Positions 7,970 to 18,325 of a stretch of DNA of 64,000 nt are shown here, piece by piece (position 1 is the first letter of the stretch; the number at the start of each line of letters is the position of its first letter). The translations under genes and the position numbers were made by a program. This DNA is from CAWBYL01 sp963793025 (GTDB lineage Bacteria > Actinomycetota > Acidimicrobiia > Acidimicrobiales > Acidimicrobilacustridaceae): positions 372,001-436,000 of the forward strand of contig CAWBYL010000005.1 in the NCBI GenBank assembly GCA_963793025.1, read 5' to 3'. Below the pieces are notes generated by a model. The model was not told the origin of the DNA, did not search any database, and worked only from the letters and a program-made list of their open reading frames with translations.

Positions 7970-9211
7970 ATGCCCTGGCCCAATGACGACGACAGCGAGC
8001 TGTTCAACCTCCTCGACCAGGAGGTCGAGCGCCAGAACACCACGCTCCAGTTGATCGCCTCGGAGAACTTCACCTCGCCGGCGGTGATCCGAGCCACCGG
8101 CTCGGTGCTCACCAACAAGTACAGCGAGGGCTACCCGGGCAAGCGCTACTACGGCGGGAACCAGGTCGTCGACGTGGTCGAGGACCTCGCCCGCGACCGG
8201 GTGAAGGCGCTGTTCGGGGCCGAGCACGCCAACGTGCAGCCCCACTCCGGCGCCAATGCCAACCTCGGTGTGTACCTGGCTCTGCTCGAGCCGGGCGACA
8301 CGGTCATGGGGATGAGCCTCGACCACGGCGGCCATCTCACCCATGGATCCCCGGTGAACGTCTCGGGCAAGCTCTACAACTTCGTCGCCTATGGGGTGAC
8401 CCCGTCCGACGAGCGCCTCGACTACGACGCCATCCGCTCGCTGGCCCAGGCCGAGAGGCCCAAGATGATCATCGCCGGGGCCACCGCCTACCCCCGGATC
8501 ATCGATCCGGCACCGTTGCGTGACATCGCCGACGAGGTCGGGGCGTTGCTGATGTTCGATGCCGCCCACATCGCCGGGCTCATCGCCGGCGGGGCCCACC
8601 CCAACCCGGTGCCCTACGCCGACGTGACGACCTTCACCACCCACAAGACGCTGCGGGGCCCGAGAGGCGGTTGCATCCTGACCACCGCCGAGCTGGGCCC
8701 GGCCATCGACAAGGCCATCTTCCCCGGCTTGCAGGGCGGCCCCCTCGAGCATGTGATCGCGGCCAAGGCCGTGGCGTTCCGGGAGGCGGCGGACCCGTCG
8801 TTCAGCGCCTACGCCCGCCAGATCGTGACCAACGCCGCCGCCTTGGCCGAGGCGCTGGCCCACGAGGGCTTCCGTCTGGTGTCGGGAGGCACCGACAACC
8901 ACCTCCTCCTCGTCGACCTGCGGGCCTTCGACGCCGATCTCACGGGCAAGGAGGCCCAGGCGGTCCTCGACCAGGCCGGCATCACCCTCAACAAGAACAC
9001 GATCCCCGACGACCCTCGCTCCCCCTTCGTCACCAGCGGGGTGCGCATCGGCACCCCCGCCGTCACGACCCAGGGCATGGTCGAGGCCGAGATGGTCGAG
9101 ATCGCCGCGCTCATCGCCCGCGCCCTCCGGGGTCGGTCGGACGACGCCCAGCTGACGGCGGTCCGCGACGACGTGGCCACGCTCTGCTCCAAGTTCACGC
9201 CCTACGGCTGA
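7970..9211 (+). CDS. glyA: Serine hydroxymethyltransferase
   Basis: PLP enzyme interconverting serine and glycine with tetrahydrofolate; the main source of one-carbon units. 413 aa, normal length. The PLP lysine is Lys226 in TTHKTLRGPRGG. NKYSEGYPGKRYYGG and SGANANLGVYLALLEPGD are highly conserved SHMT blocks. AGGAG at 7960-7964 fixes the ATG. Followed at 18 bases by the wecA-type gene; the pair precedes the atp operon as in other actinobacteria. Confidence 0.98.
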   Translation: MPWPNDDDSELFNLLDQEVERQNTTLQLIASENFTSPAVIRATGSVLTNKYSEGYPGKRYYGGNQVVDVVEDLARDRVKALFGAEHANVQPHSGANANLGVYLALLEPGDTVMGMSLDHGGHLTHGSPVNVSGKLYNFVAYGVTPSDERLDYDAIRSLAQAERPKMIIAGATAYPRIIDPAPLRDIADEVGALLMFDAAHIAGLIAGGAHPNPVPYADVTTFTTHKTLRGPRGGCILTTAELGPAIDKAIFPGLQGGPLEHVIAAKAVAFREAADPSFSAYARQIVTNAAALAEALAHEGFRLVSGGTDNHLLLVDLRAFDADLTGKEAQAVLDQAGITLNKNTIPDDPRSPFVTSGVRIGTPAVTTQGMVEAEMVEIAALIARALRGRSDDAQLTAVRDDVATLCSKFTPYG

Positions 9212-9229
9212 ACGGGAGGACCCGGAACC

Positions 9230-10612
9230 GTGCCCAGCATCGGCGCCTACGGCGTAGTGCTGGCCGTCGTCGCCGCCACCACCTTCTTCACCCTCTTCGT
9301 GGTGCGGCGGGTGGCGGTTCGCATCGGGGCGGTGGTCAAGCCCGACGAACGGCGGGTCCACGACCGCCCCACGCCGACCCTCGGCGGGGTGGCCATGCTC
9401 GTCGGGTTGCTCGCCGGCATGGGCGTGGCCTGGTCCATGGGGTCGTTCGCACCGGTGTTCGAGGGGAGCACGGAGCCCCTCGGCCTGGTGCTGGCCGCCA
9501 TCGTGATCGTCGTGGTCGGTGTCATCGACGACCTTCGCGAGGTGTCGGCGCCGGCCAAGATCGCCGGGATGGTGCTGGCCGCCAGTGTGCTGGTGATCTC
9601 GGGCATCTCGATCCTGGTGTTCCGTGTGCCCTTCGCCGGGGTCTTCGTGCTGTCCACCGACTGGTCCTACCTGATCTCGGTGTTGTGGGTGGTCGGCATG
9701 GCCAACGCCATCAACCTCATCGACGGCCTCGACGGCCTGGCCGGCGGCATCGTGGCCATCGCCGCCGGGGCCTTCTTCCTGTACGCCCACGAGCTCGGCA
9801 ACGAGGGCCTGCTGAGCGTGGGCAACATCGGCCCGCTCATCGCCATCGGCGTCCTCGGGGCGTGCATCGGGTTCCTGCCCCACAACGTCCACCCGGCCAA
9901 GATCTTCATGGGCGACGGAGGCGCGCTCCTCCTCGGGCTGTTGATGGCGGCCTCCACCATGGTCGTGGGCGGGCGCACCGATCGGAGCTTCTCGGGTAGC
10001 TCCTTCTTCTTCTTCGCCCCGTTGTTCATCCCGTTGGTCATCCTCGGGGTGCCGATCATCGACACGTTGTTCGCCATCATCCGGCGGGCCCGGAGGCGCA
10101 CGGGGATCTCCACCGCCGACAAGGGGCACCTTCACCACCGGCTGATGCGTCTCGGGCACGGCCATCGCCGCAGCGTGTTCATCCTGTGGGCGTGGACGGC
10201 GCTGCTCTCGGGCTTCGTGCTCTACCCGATCTACCGCGGCGAGGGCGACGGCGTGGTGCCCTTCGGCATCGCCGCCATCTTGTTGTCGCTCTACACGATC
10301 CTGCACCCCGGCCTGCGGCTGAACCGTCGGGGCGCCATCGAGCTGGTGGACGACGACGACCTGGTCGCCGACGAGATGGACGGGGACAGGGCCGGCGAGG
10401 TGGTGGACGACGCCGACGTGGCCGCCGTGGGGCCCACCGACGGCGACGTGGTGCGGTCCGACCCCGCGCTCGGCTCCGACGGGGCGACCGACCAGGGGCA
10501 CGACGGCTCCCGTCGGGCTACGGTTCCCCGCGTCGAGCCTCCGGTCGTCGGGCCCGTCTCGCACCGACCGAGCGGTCCTGCGGCTCACGAGGACCGATTC
10601 GAGGGACGTTGA
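9230..10612 (+). CDS. wecA: Undecaprenyl-phosphate GlcNAc-1-phosphate transferase (WecA/TagO type)
   Basis: Polytopic membrane enzyme that starts cell-envelope glycan synthesis by moving a sugar-1-phosphate to undecaprenyl phosphate. 460 aa with about 11 membrane helices. Motifs: KPDERRVHDRPTPTLGG, GVIDDL (Mg-binding Asp pair), NAINLIDGLDGLAGG, FMGDGGALLLG, and HLHHRLM near the C-terminus. Beyond the last helix there is an acidic hydrophilic tail of about 85 residues rich in Asp, Val and Gly, not needed for catalysis and unusual in length. The acceptor polymer is unknown; arabinogalactan or teichoic-like glycans are alternatives. Confidence 0.92.
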   Translation: MPSIGAYGVVLAVVAATTFFTLFVVRRVAVRIGAVVKPDERRVHDRPTPTLGGVAMLVGLLAGMGVAWSMGSFAPVFEGSTEPLGLVLAAIVIVVVGVIDDLREVSAPAKIAGMVLAASVLVISGISILVFRVPFAGVFVLSTDWSYLISVLWVVGMANAINLIDGLDGLAGGIVAIAAGAFFLYAHELGNEGLLSVGNIGPLIAIGVLGACIGFLPHNVHPAKIFMGDGGALLLGLLMAASTMVVGGRTDRSFSGSSFFFFAPLFIPLVILGVPIIDTLFAIIRRARRRTGISTADKGHLHHRLMRLGHGHRRSVFILWAWTALLSGFVLYPIYRGEGDGVVPFGIAAILLSLYTILHPGLRLNRRGAIELVDDDDLVADEMDGDRAGEVVDDADVAAVGPTDGDVVRSDPALGSDGATDQGHDGSRRATVPRVEPPVVGPVSHRPSGPAAHEDRFEGR

Positions 10613-10625
10613 ACCGGGCTGGAGT

Positions 10626-10654
10626 TTGCAGCCCGAGAGCCTCTCGCCTAGTTT
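10626..10654 (+). promoter_or_regulatory. Candidate promoter of the atp operon
   Basis: TTGCAG (10626-10631) and TAGTTT (10649-10654) are separated by exactly 17 bases in the gap between wecA and the first atp gene, predicting transcription from about 10661. The -35 matches TTGACA at only three positions, so this is suggestive. Confidence 0.45.
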
Positions 10655-10669
10655 GCGAACAGCTTCACA

Positions 10670-10693
10670 AGCTCACGGTCCCGCCCGTGAGCT
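10670..10693 (+). other. Hairpin in atp operon leader
   Basis: AGCTCACGG and CCGTGAGCT (9 bp) enclose the loop TCCCGC. It lies downstream of the candidate promoter, so it would be in the atp leader RNA; it could also act as a terminator for wecA, but no T-run follows. Confidence 0.4.
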
Positions 10694-10757
10694 CGGTAGC
10701 CCTCACCTGAGGGGGCGCCCCGACCGGGTCAGGGCGCGGACACGACAGGTCAGTTTG

Positions 10758-11003
10758 GTGAAGGTTTCGCAACGTCGCGAGCTGTCAGAGCAGATGCACC
10801 GCACGACCGGGGGCTTCGAGCTGGTGTTCTCACCGCTCCTGTTGGCCCTGATCGGCTACGGGCTCGACCGCTGGCTCGGTACCCTCCCGGTGCTCACGAT
10901 CATCTTCGCCGTCGTGGGGCTGGCCGGTGCCGTGACCAAGCTGTACTTCACGTACCGCGCCGAGATGGAGCAGCACGAGTCGAGTGGACCGTGGGTGCGA
11001 TGA
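10758..11003 (+). CDS. atpZ: AtpZ/AtpI-type small membrane subunit
   Basis: 81 aa with two membrane helices (ELVFSPLLLALIGYGLDRWL and a second starting VLTIIFAVVGLAGAV), ending YRAEMEQHESSGPWVR. This matches AtpZ-like proteins that precede Fo genes and are thought to help assemble the c-ring or carry Mg2+/Ca2+. The start is GTG 10758 or TTG 10755; an upstream in-frame ATG at 10626 lies at the promoter and would add unconserved residues. The stop overlaps the next gene's ATG (ATGA). Confidence 0.75.
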   Translation: MKVSQRRELSEQMHRTTGGFELVFSPLLLALIGYGLDRWLGTLPVLTIIFAVVGLAGAVTKLYFTYRAEMEQHESSGPWVR

Positions 11004-11464
11004 GCGCCGACCTCTCCTTCACCACCGGCCAGGTCGAAGGTCCCGCCCCCGAGGGCGTGATCGTCCGCGACATGCTGCGCCGGGCGGCCATGGCCGGTCC
11101 CGTGCTCATCGTCGTCTTCGGTCTGATCTGGGGCGTCAACGGCGCCCTGTCCACTGCCTACGGCATCGCCATCGTCGTCGTGAACTTCGTCCTGGCCGCC
11201 GTGCTCCTGGCCTACGCCGCCCGGATCTCGCTCGGCCTCATGATGTTCGCCGCCATGTTCGGCTATCTGATCCGGCTGAGCCTGATCTTCGTCGCCATCT
11301 TCGCCGTCCGTGACGCCTCCTGGGTCGAACTCGTGCCCATGGGCCTCACTATCATCGCCACCCACCTCGGCCTGCTGCTCTGGGAGATGAAGTACATCTC
11401 GGCCTCCCTGGCCTTCCCTGCGCTCAAGCCCAAGCCCGTTTCCAAGGAGTCGTTCTCCAAGTGA
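11000..11464 (+). CDS. ATP synthase-associated membrane protein (AtpI-like)
   Basis: 154 aa with four predicted membrane helices (GPVLIVVFGLIWGVNGAL; YGIAIVVVNFVLAAVLLAYA; MFAAMFGYLIRLSLIFVAIF; VPMGLTIIATHLGLLLWEM). Position directly before atpB and size match the AtpI-like protein of actinobacterial atp operons, proposed to assist Fo assembly. The start ATG overlaps the preceding stop and the stop overlaps the GTG of atpB. Sequence is poorly conserved in this family, so the name rests mostly on position and topology. Confidence 0.7.
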   Translation: MSADLSFTTGQVEGPAPEGVIVRDMLRRAAMAGPVLIVVFGLIWGVNGALSTAYGIAIVVVNFVLAAVLLAYAARISLGLMMFAAMFGYLIRLSLIFVAIFAVRDASWVELVPMGLTIIATHLGLLLWEMKYISASLAFPALKPKPVSKESFSK

Positions 11465-12225
11465 TCTTCGGACTCGAGTTCCCGCCGATCGAGAATCTGG
11501 TCGAGTGGCCGAACTTCATCGGCAGCGACTGGTACGGATACAACAAGATCGCCCTCACCTACACCATCGCGGTGGTGGCCACGGTGGCGTTCTTCCTCAT
11601 CGCCGCCGCGGGCAAGCAGTTGGTGCCCAAGGGCGTCCAGAACATCGCCGAGTCGTCGGTGAAGTTCATCGAGGACGGCGTGATCATGGAGACGATCGGG
11701 CCGGACGGGCTGCGCTACCTGCCCTACCTGGCCAGCCTCTTCTTCTTCATCCTCATCGGCAACCTCTTCGAGGTCATCCCGGGGTTCCAGATGCCGGCCA
11801 ACGCCCGGATGGGCGGCCCGGCCTTCCTGGCCCTTCTCACCTGGGCCTACTTCATCATCGTGGGCGTCAAGCACCAGGGCCCGCTGAAGTACCTGAAGAG
11901 CTCGCTGTTCCCGCCCGGCGTGCCCTGGCCCCTCTACTTCCTCGTCACCCCGATCGAGTTCATCTCGACCTTCCTGGTGCGCCCCTTCTCCCTCGCCGTG
12001 CGACTCTTCGCCAACATGCTCGCCGGCCACATCCTGCTCGTCACCTTCGGCGTGCTCTGCGCCACCCTCTGGGTGCTCGGTCCGCTGCTGGCCGTTCTGC
12101 CCTTCAGCTTCGCCATGCTCGTCGCCCTCACCGGCTTCGAGGTCATGGTGGCGTTCCTGCAGGCCTACATCTTCACCATCCTCGCCGCCGTGTACCTCGG
12201 TGGTGCGATGCACCCGGAGCACTGA
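11461..12225 (+). CDS. atpB: ATP synthase Fo subunit a
   Basis: Membrane stator that forms the proton half-channels against the c-ring. 254 aa. Arg181 in LAVRLFANMLAGH is the essential arginine; the preceding helix and following LTGFEVMVAFLQAYIFTILAAVYL are typical of subunit a. GTG start overlaps the previous stop (GTGA). It is the first core gene of the operon order a-c-b-b'-delta-alpha-gamma-beta-epsilon. Confidence 0.97.
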   Translation: MIFGLEFPPIENLVEWPNFIGSDWYGYNKIALTYTIAVVATVAFFLIAAAGKQLVPKGVQNIAESSVKFIEDGVIMETIGPDGLRYLPYLASLFFFILIGNLFEVIPGFQMPANARMGGPAFLALLTWAYFIIVGVKHQGPLKYLKSSLFPPGVPWPLYFLVTPIEFISTFLVRPFSLAVRLFANMLAGHILLVTFGVLCATLWVLGPLLAVLPFSFAMLVALTGFEVMVAFLQAYIFTILAAVYLGGAMHPEH

Positions 12226-12323
12226 TCCCATCGTCCCCGTCCCGGCACCCCGTGTCGGTTCGCCCACTTGTCGCCGCCGGCTGAGCCGGGGCACAAACCA
12301 AACCCAGGAGAATTGAAAGAACA

Positions 12324-12608
12324 ATGAGCGCTCTCGTTCTTGCTCAAGCTGCCGCCGACGTCGTGGTCAGCACCCCCGACGAGCTCAAGGCTCAGGCCGG
12401 AGCCACCGGTGCCGGTCTGGCCTACGGCCTCGCCGCCATCGGCCCGGGCATCGGCATCGGCTACCTGGTCGGCCAGTCCGTCCAGGCCATGGCCCGTCAG
12501 CCCGAGGCCGCCGGCATGGTCCGTACGACCATGTTCCTCGGCATCGCCTTCACCGAGGCCCTGGCCCTCATCGGCTTCGTGGTCTTCATCCTCCTCAAGT
12601 TCGTCTGA
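12324..12608 (+). CDS. atpE: ATP synthase Fo subunit c
   Basis: Rotor-ring proteolipid, 94 aa, two membrane helices joined by the polar loop ARQPEAAG. The proton-carrying carboxylate is Glu78 in GIAFTEALALIGFVVFI. No Na+-type ligand set is obvious, so a proton ring is inferred. The 98-base gap after atpB, with AGGAG at 12306-12310 about 13 bases before the ATG, may allow the separate high translation rate that subunit c needs. The N-terminus (about 20 residues before helix 1) is a little longer than usual. Confidence 0.97.
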   Translation: MSALVLAQAAADVVVSTPDELKAQAGATGAGLAYGLAAIGPGIGIGYLVGQSVQAMARQPEAAGMVRTTMFLGIAFTEALALIGFVVFILLKFV

Positions 12609-12642
12609 TCCCGCCGGTCCGTCTCGATCGAAGGAGACCCTC

Positions 12643-13212
12643 GTGGCGAACGTCGTCCACGATCCTCGGCGCTATCAAGGTTCTGGCGCAAGGGCTGAGG
12701 TCGAAGAGAAAACTGTCAACAACCCCATCCTGCCAACGGCGAACGAGTTCTTCTGGGCCGCGGTGACCTTCGTCATCCTGTGGATCCTGATGAAGTTCGT
12801 CCTGCTCCCCCCGATCATGAAGATCATGGAGGAGCGCGCCGCCACGCGGGTCGCCGACCTGGCGGCTGCCGAGCAGGCGGAACAGCAGATGGACGACGCC
12901 GAGGCCCAGTACGAGGCCAGCCTGTCGGGCGCCAAGTCCGAGGCGGTGGCCAAGGTGGAGGCCGCTCGGGCCGAAGCCGAGGAGTACCGCCGGGGCAAGC
13001 TCGCCGACGCAGAGGCCGATGCCTCCGCCACCCGAGCTGCCAGTGCGGCGGCGGTGGCCGAGGCCAGAGCGGCGGCCATGGCCGACCTGCAGGGTTCTCT
13101 CACCGACATCGCCGTCGGCGCGGCCGAGGCCGTCGTCGAGCGACCCATCGACCGAGACGCCCAGGTGCAGGTCATCGAGGACTACGTCAACCGTGCCGAG
13201 TCGGGGAACTGA
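12643..13212 (+). CDS. atpF: ATP synthase Fo subunit b (first of two b-type genes)
   Basis: Peripheral-stalk subunit, 189 aa: a membrane helix at about 36-57 (FFWAAVTFVILWILMKFVLL) then a long Ala/Glu-rich coiled coil ending in the delta-binding region. GTG 12643 is supported by AAGGAG at 12631-12636. The N-terminal extension of about 35 residues before the helix is longer than in E. coli b. The next gene is a second b-type subunit, so the stalk is likely a b/b' heterodimer. Confidence 0.93.
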   Translation: MANVVHDPRRYQGSGARAEVEEKTVNNPILPTANEFFWAAVTFVILWILMKFVLLPPIMKIMEERAATRVADLAAAEQAEQQMDDAEAQYEASLSGAKSEAVAKVEAARAEAEEYRRGKLADAEADASATRAASAAAVAEARAAAMADLQGSLTDIAVGAAEAVVERPIDRDAQVQVIEDYVNRAESGN

Positions 13213-13245
13213 CCCCGTGCCGGCCCACTCAGGAGACATCAGCCG

Positions 13246-13791
13246 ATGCTGAACATCATCGTGCTCGCGGCAGAGGCCGGGGTTCACGAGCCCAACGGCT
13301 CCATCCTCAGCAGCGACATCGACGAGGTCATCTGGGGAACCATCGCGTTCCTCATCGTCGCCGCCCTGTTGATCTGGAAGGGCCTGCCGGCCGCCAAGAA
13401 CATGGCCACCGCCCGCACCCAGCGCATCGAGGACGAGCTGGCCGAAGCCGCGGCTGAGCGCGCCGCGGCCGAGTCCAAGCTCGCCGAGCTGCAGGCGCGC
13501 ATCGCCAACGCCGACGAGGAGTGCGCCCGCATCTCGAGCGAGGCCGACGACACGGCGGCCAACCTGCGCACCCTGCTGATCGCCAAGGCCGACGCCGACG
13601 CCGACGAGGCCCGCAGTCGGGCCGTGGCCGACTCGCAGAGCGCCGAGTCGCAGGTGGCGCGGGGCCTGGAGGTCGAGGTCGGTCGCCTGGCCATCGGCGC
13701 CGCCGAAGCCGTCATCGCCAACAGCCTCGACGCCTCGGCTCAGGCCGATCTCGTCGACCGCTACATCACCTCCGTGGGGACCGACTCATGA
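13246..13791 (+). CDS. ATP synthase Fo subunit b/b' (second b-type gene)
   Basis: 181 aa, one membrane helix at about 27-45 (DEVIWGTIAFLIVAALLIW) followed by an alanine/glutamate coiled coil (RIEDELAEAAAERAAAESKL) and a C-terminal helix GRLAIGAAEAVIANSL similar to the first b subunit's end. AGGAG precedes the ATG. A distinct b' is known in cyanobacteria, chloroplasts and purple bacteria, whereas mycobacteria pair b with a fused b-delta; here delta is separate. Stop overlaps atpH (ATGA). Confidence 0.9.
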   Translation: MLNIIVLAAEAGVHEPNGSILSSDIDEVIWGTIAFLIVAALLIWKGLPAAKNMATARTQRIEDELAEAAAERAAAESKLAELQARIANADEECARISSEADDTAANLRTLLIAKADADADEARSRAVADSQSAESQVARGLEVEVGRLAIGAAEAVIANSLDASAQADLVDRYITSVGTDS

Positions 13792-14312
13792 GCGATCGCA
13801 GCGAGCTCTACGCCGAGTCCGTCTTCCTGCTGTTGCGCGCCGAGGGCGGCGCCGGCGAGACCCAGGACGAGCTGTTCCGCTTCTCCCGGCTCCTCGACGC
13901 CAACGACGACCTGCGTCTGACCCTCGACGATCCCCACATCCCGATCGACCGTCGCCTCCAGATCGTCGAGGACCTCCTCGGCGCCAAGGCCACCCGGCTG
14001 ACCACGTCGGTCGTCTCGCTGGTCGTGATGAACGGCCGCATCCGCGAGCTGTCGAGCATCGTCGACCACGTGCTGCAGCTCACCGCCGCCCGCGGCGAGA
14101 AGGTCGTCGCCGAGGTCCACTCCGCCGTGGAGCTCACCGATGACCAGAAGGCCCGCCTGGCCGCTGCCCTCAAGCAGCGCACCGGCAAGGACGTCGACAT
14201 CGTCGTCGTCATCGACCCGTCGGTCATCGGCGGCGTCGTCACCCAGATCGGCGACACCGTCATCGACGGCTCCGTGCGCCAGCGTCTGTCCCAGCTCCGT
14301 GAGTCGTTCTGA
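13788..14312 (+). CDS. atpH: ATP synthase F1 subunit delta
   Basis: Links the peripheral stalk to the top of the alpha3beta3 head. 174 aa, normal for a stand-alone delta (not fused to b as in mycobacteria). The N-terminal six-helix domain (YAESVFLLLRAEGGAGETQD) is followed by the C-terminal strand region with DPSVIGGVVTQIGDTVIDGSVR, the delta signature. ATGA overlap with the second b gene. Confidence 0.95.
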   Translation: MSDRSELYAESVFLLLRAEGGAGETQDELFRFSRLLDANDDLRLTLDDPHIPIDRRLQIVEDLLGAKATRLTTSVVSLVVMNGRIRELSSIVDHVLQLTAARGEKVVAEVHSAVELTDDQKARLAAALKQRTGKDVDIVVVIDPSVIGGVVTQIGDTVIDGSVRQRLSQLRESF

Positions 14313-14329
14313 AACCCGAGGAACCCGTA

Positions 14330-15877
14330 ATGGCTGAGCTCACCATCAACACCGGCGACATCGCCGCCGCCCTCCGCAAGAACCTCTCCGACTTCAAGCC
14401 CTCGCTCGAGGACACCCAGGTCGGTCGCGTGCTCGAGGTGGGCGACGGCATCGCCCGCGTCTCGGGCCTGCCCGACGTGGGCGTCAACGAGCTCCTCGAG
14501 TTCGCGGGCGGCACCGTCGGTCTGGCCCTGAACCTCGACGAGGAGTCGATCGGCGCCGTCGTTCTCGGCGACGCCGAGTCGGCCGCCGCGGTGGAGGAAG
14601 GCTCGAGCGTCCGCGCCACGGGCAACATCCTCTCCATCCCCGTCGGTGACGCCATGCTCGGTCGCGTGGTCAACGCCCTCGGCGTGCCCATCGACGGCAA
14701 GGGAGCCATCGTGGGCGCCGAGATGCGCCGCATGGAGATCCAGGCGCCCGGCATCACCGGCCGCAAGCCGGTGCACGAGCCGCTGCAGACCGGCATCAAG
14801 TCGATCGACGCCATGACGCCGATCGGACGGGGACAGCGCGAGCTCGTCATCGGCGACCGCAAGACCGGCAAGACCACGGTGTGCGTCGACACGATCCTGA
14901 ACCAGAAGGGTCTCGGCGTGAAGTGCATCTACGTCGCGATCGGTCAGAAGTCGTCGACGGTGGCCCAGACGGTGGCCACCCTCACCGAGCACGGCGCCAT
15001 GGACTACACGGTCGTCGTGGTGGCTCCGGCCTCCGACCCCGCCCCGTTCAAGTACCTCGCCCCCTTCGGTGGCTGCGCCATCGGCCAGCACTGGATGGAC
15101 AACGGCGAGCACAGCCTCATCGTCTACGACGACCTGTCCAAGCAGGCCGAGGCCTACCGCCAGCTGTCGCTGCTGCTGCGCCGCCCGCCGGGCCGCGAGG
15201 CCTACCCCGGCGACGTGTTCTACCTCCACAGCCGACTCCTCGAGCGGGCGGCCAAGCTGTCCGACGACCTCGGCGCCGGCTCGATGACCGCCCTTCCCGT
15301 CATCGAGACCAAAGCCGGCGACGTGTCCGCCTACATCCCCACCAACGTGATCTCGATCACCGACGGCCAGGTGTACCTCCAGGACGACATGTTCAAGTCC
15401 GGCATCCGGCCCGCCGTCGACGTGGGCATCTCGGTCTCCCGGGTGGGCAGCGCCGCTCAGATCAAGGCCATGAAGTCGGTCTCGGGCACGCTCAAGCTCG
15501 ACCTGGCCCAGTTCCGTGAGCTCGAGGCCTTCGCCACCTTCGGCTCCGAGCTCGACAAGATCTCCGCCGCCCAGCTCGAGCGGGGATACCGCCTCACCGA
15601 GCTGTTGAAGCAGAACCTGAACTCGCCCATGCCGGTCGAGGAACAGGTCGTGGTGATCTTCGCCGGCACCAAGGGATTCCTCGACGACATCCCGGTGAGC
15701 GACGTGAAGCGCTTCGAGACCGACCTCCTCGACTTCATGCGGGGTCGCTACTCGACCCTCCTCGACGAGATCCGTTCGAGCGGCAACCTGCCCGACTCGC
15801 TCGGCGACGCCGTCACCGCCTTCAAGGACGAGTTCGAGGCCACCGAGGTCATCGTCACCGAGACCGACGAGGCCTGA
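14330..15877 (+). CDS. atpA: ATP synthase F1 subunit alpha
   Basis: Non-catalytic nucleotide-binding head subunit, 515 aa. Walker A is GDRKTGKT at residues 175-182. VGDGIARVSGLPDV lies in the N-terminal crown and YRQLSLLLRRPPGREAYPGDVFYLHSRLLERAAK is the conserved C-terminal half of the nucleotide domain in split form. The RBS is weak (GAGGA). Followed by atpG with one base between stop and GTG. Confidence 0.98.
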   Translation: MAELTINTGDIAAALRKNLSDFKPSLEDTQVGRVLEVGDGIARVSGLPDVGVNELLEFAGGTVGLALNLDEESIGAVVLGDAESAAAVEEGSSVRATGNILSIPVGDAMLGRVVNALGVPIDGKGAIVGAEMRRMEIQAPGITGRKPVHEPLQTGIKSIDAMTPIGRGQRELVIGDRKTGKTTVCVDTILNQKGLGVKCIYVAIGQKSSTVAQTVATLTEHGAMDYTVVVVAPASDPAPFKYLAPFGGCAIGQHWMDNGEHSLIVYDDLSKQAEAYRQLSLLLRRPPGREAYPGDVFYLHSRLLERAAKLSDDLGAGSMTALPVIETKAGDVSAYIPTNVISITDGQVYLQDDMFKSGIRPAVDVGISVSRVGSAAQIKAMKSVSGTLKLDLAQFRELEAFATFGSELDKISAAQLERGYRLTELLKQNLNSPMPVEEQVVVIFAGTKGFLDDIPVSDVKRFETDLLDFMRGRYSTLLDEIRSSGNLPDSLGDAVTAFKDEFEATEVIVTETDEA

Positions 15878-15878
15878 C

Positions 15879-16856
15879 GTGGCTGGAGGTCAGGAGCGGA
15901 TCCTTCGCCGGCGCATCAAGAGCGTCGATGCCACCAAGAAGATCACGCGCGCCCAGGAGCTCATCGCCGCCGCTCGGGTGGTCAAGGCTCAGGAGCGGGC
16001 GGCCTCGGCCCGTCCCTACAGCGACGAGATCACCTCGGTGATCATCGACCTCCTACGCGCCGGTGCGGCCAAGCAGCACCCGCTCCTGCGGGAGAACCCA
16101 GAGGCGCGCATCGCCGCTTTCGTGGTCCTCACCTCCGACCGTGGGTTCTGCGGCGCCTACAACTCCAACGTGATCCGTGCCGCCGAGCGGGGCATGGCCG
16201 CCGCTCGGGCCAAGGGCATGGACATCGCCCTCATCGTGGTGGGCAAGAAGGCCATCAACCACTTCCGGTTCCAGGGCGTGGCCATCGACGCCTCGTTCGA
16301 GGGCATGACCGACCAGCCCATCTACGACAACGCTCGCGACATCGCCGCCACCGTCCGTCGTCGCTACGAGAGCGGCGAGCTGGCATCGGTCGAGCTGGCC
16401 TACACCCGGTACCTCTCGGCCGGCGTCCAGCAGGTCGTGGTGCGTCGCTTCCTCCCCCTCGAGGTGCCCGAGGTCACCGAGTCCGACGGTCCCACCGCCG
16501 ACCTCGAGTACGAGCCCTCACCGACCGGCATCCTCAACGAGATCCTGCCCCGGTACCTCGAGTCGCGGCTGTTCTCCGCACTCCTCGACGCCTCGGCCTC
16601 CGAGCACGCCAACCGCCAGCGAGCGATGAAGGCGGCGACCGAGAACGCCGACGACCTCAAGACCACCCTCACCCGCGTCATGAACCGGGCCCGCCAGGAC
16701 GCCATCACCACCGAGATCATGGAGATCGTCGGTGGTGCCGAGGCCCTGAGCGCCGACAAGGGGAGCAAGGAAGACCTGCTTCCCGACCTGCTCTTCCCCG
16801 CCCACGCCTTCCCCGACCACCTCGACCCGCTCGACAAGTCGAACTCGTTCCGCTGA
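15879..16856 (+). CDS. atpG: ATP synthase F1 subunit gamma
   Basis: Central rotor shaft, 325 aa, about 35 longer than E. coli gamma, as in several actinobacteria. N-terminal helix RRRIKSVDATKKITRAQELIAAARV, TSDRGFCGAYNSNVIR in the middle, and the C-terminal helix MKAATENADDLKTTLTRVMN with RQDAITTEIMEIVGGAEAL are all gamma hallmarks. The extra length is in the Rossmann part and a C-terminal tail. GTG start one base after the atpA stop. Confidence 0.97.
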   Translation: MAGGQERILRRRIKSVDATKKITRAQELIAAARVVKAQERAASARPYSDEITSVIIDLLRAGAAKQHPLLRENPEARIAAFVVLTSDRGFCGAYNSNVIRAAERGMAAARAKGMDIALIVVGKKAINHFRFQGVAIDASFEGMTDQPIYDNARDIAATVRRRYESGELASVELAYTRYLSAGVQQVVVRRFLPLEVPEVTESDGPTADLEYEPSPTGILNEILPRYLESRLFSALLDASASEHANRQRAMKAATENADDLKTTLTRVMNRARQDAITTEIMEIVGGAEALSADKGSKEDLLPDLLFPAHAFPDHLDPLDKSNSFR

Positions 16857-16885
16857 GCGATCGCACACAGGAGACCCCTCCCCCG

Positions 16886-18324
<1,439 letters not shown>

Positions 18325-18325
<1 letters not shown>

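Noticed and set aside
7790..10588. A 932-codon minus-strand frame across glyA and wecA
   Set aside because: It is antisense to two highly conserved genes and its product is His/Asp/Gly low-complexity, as expected from reverse-complemented GC-rich codons.
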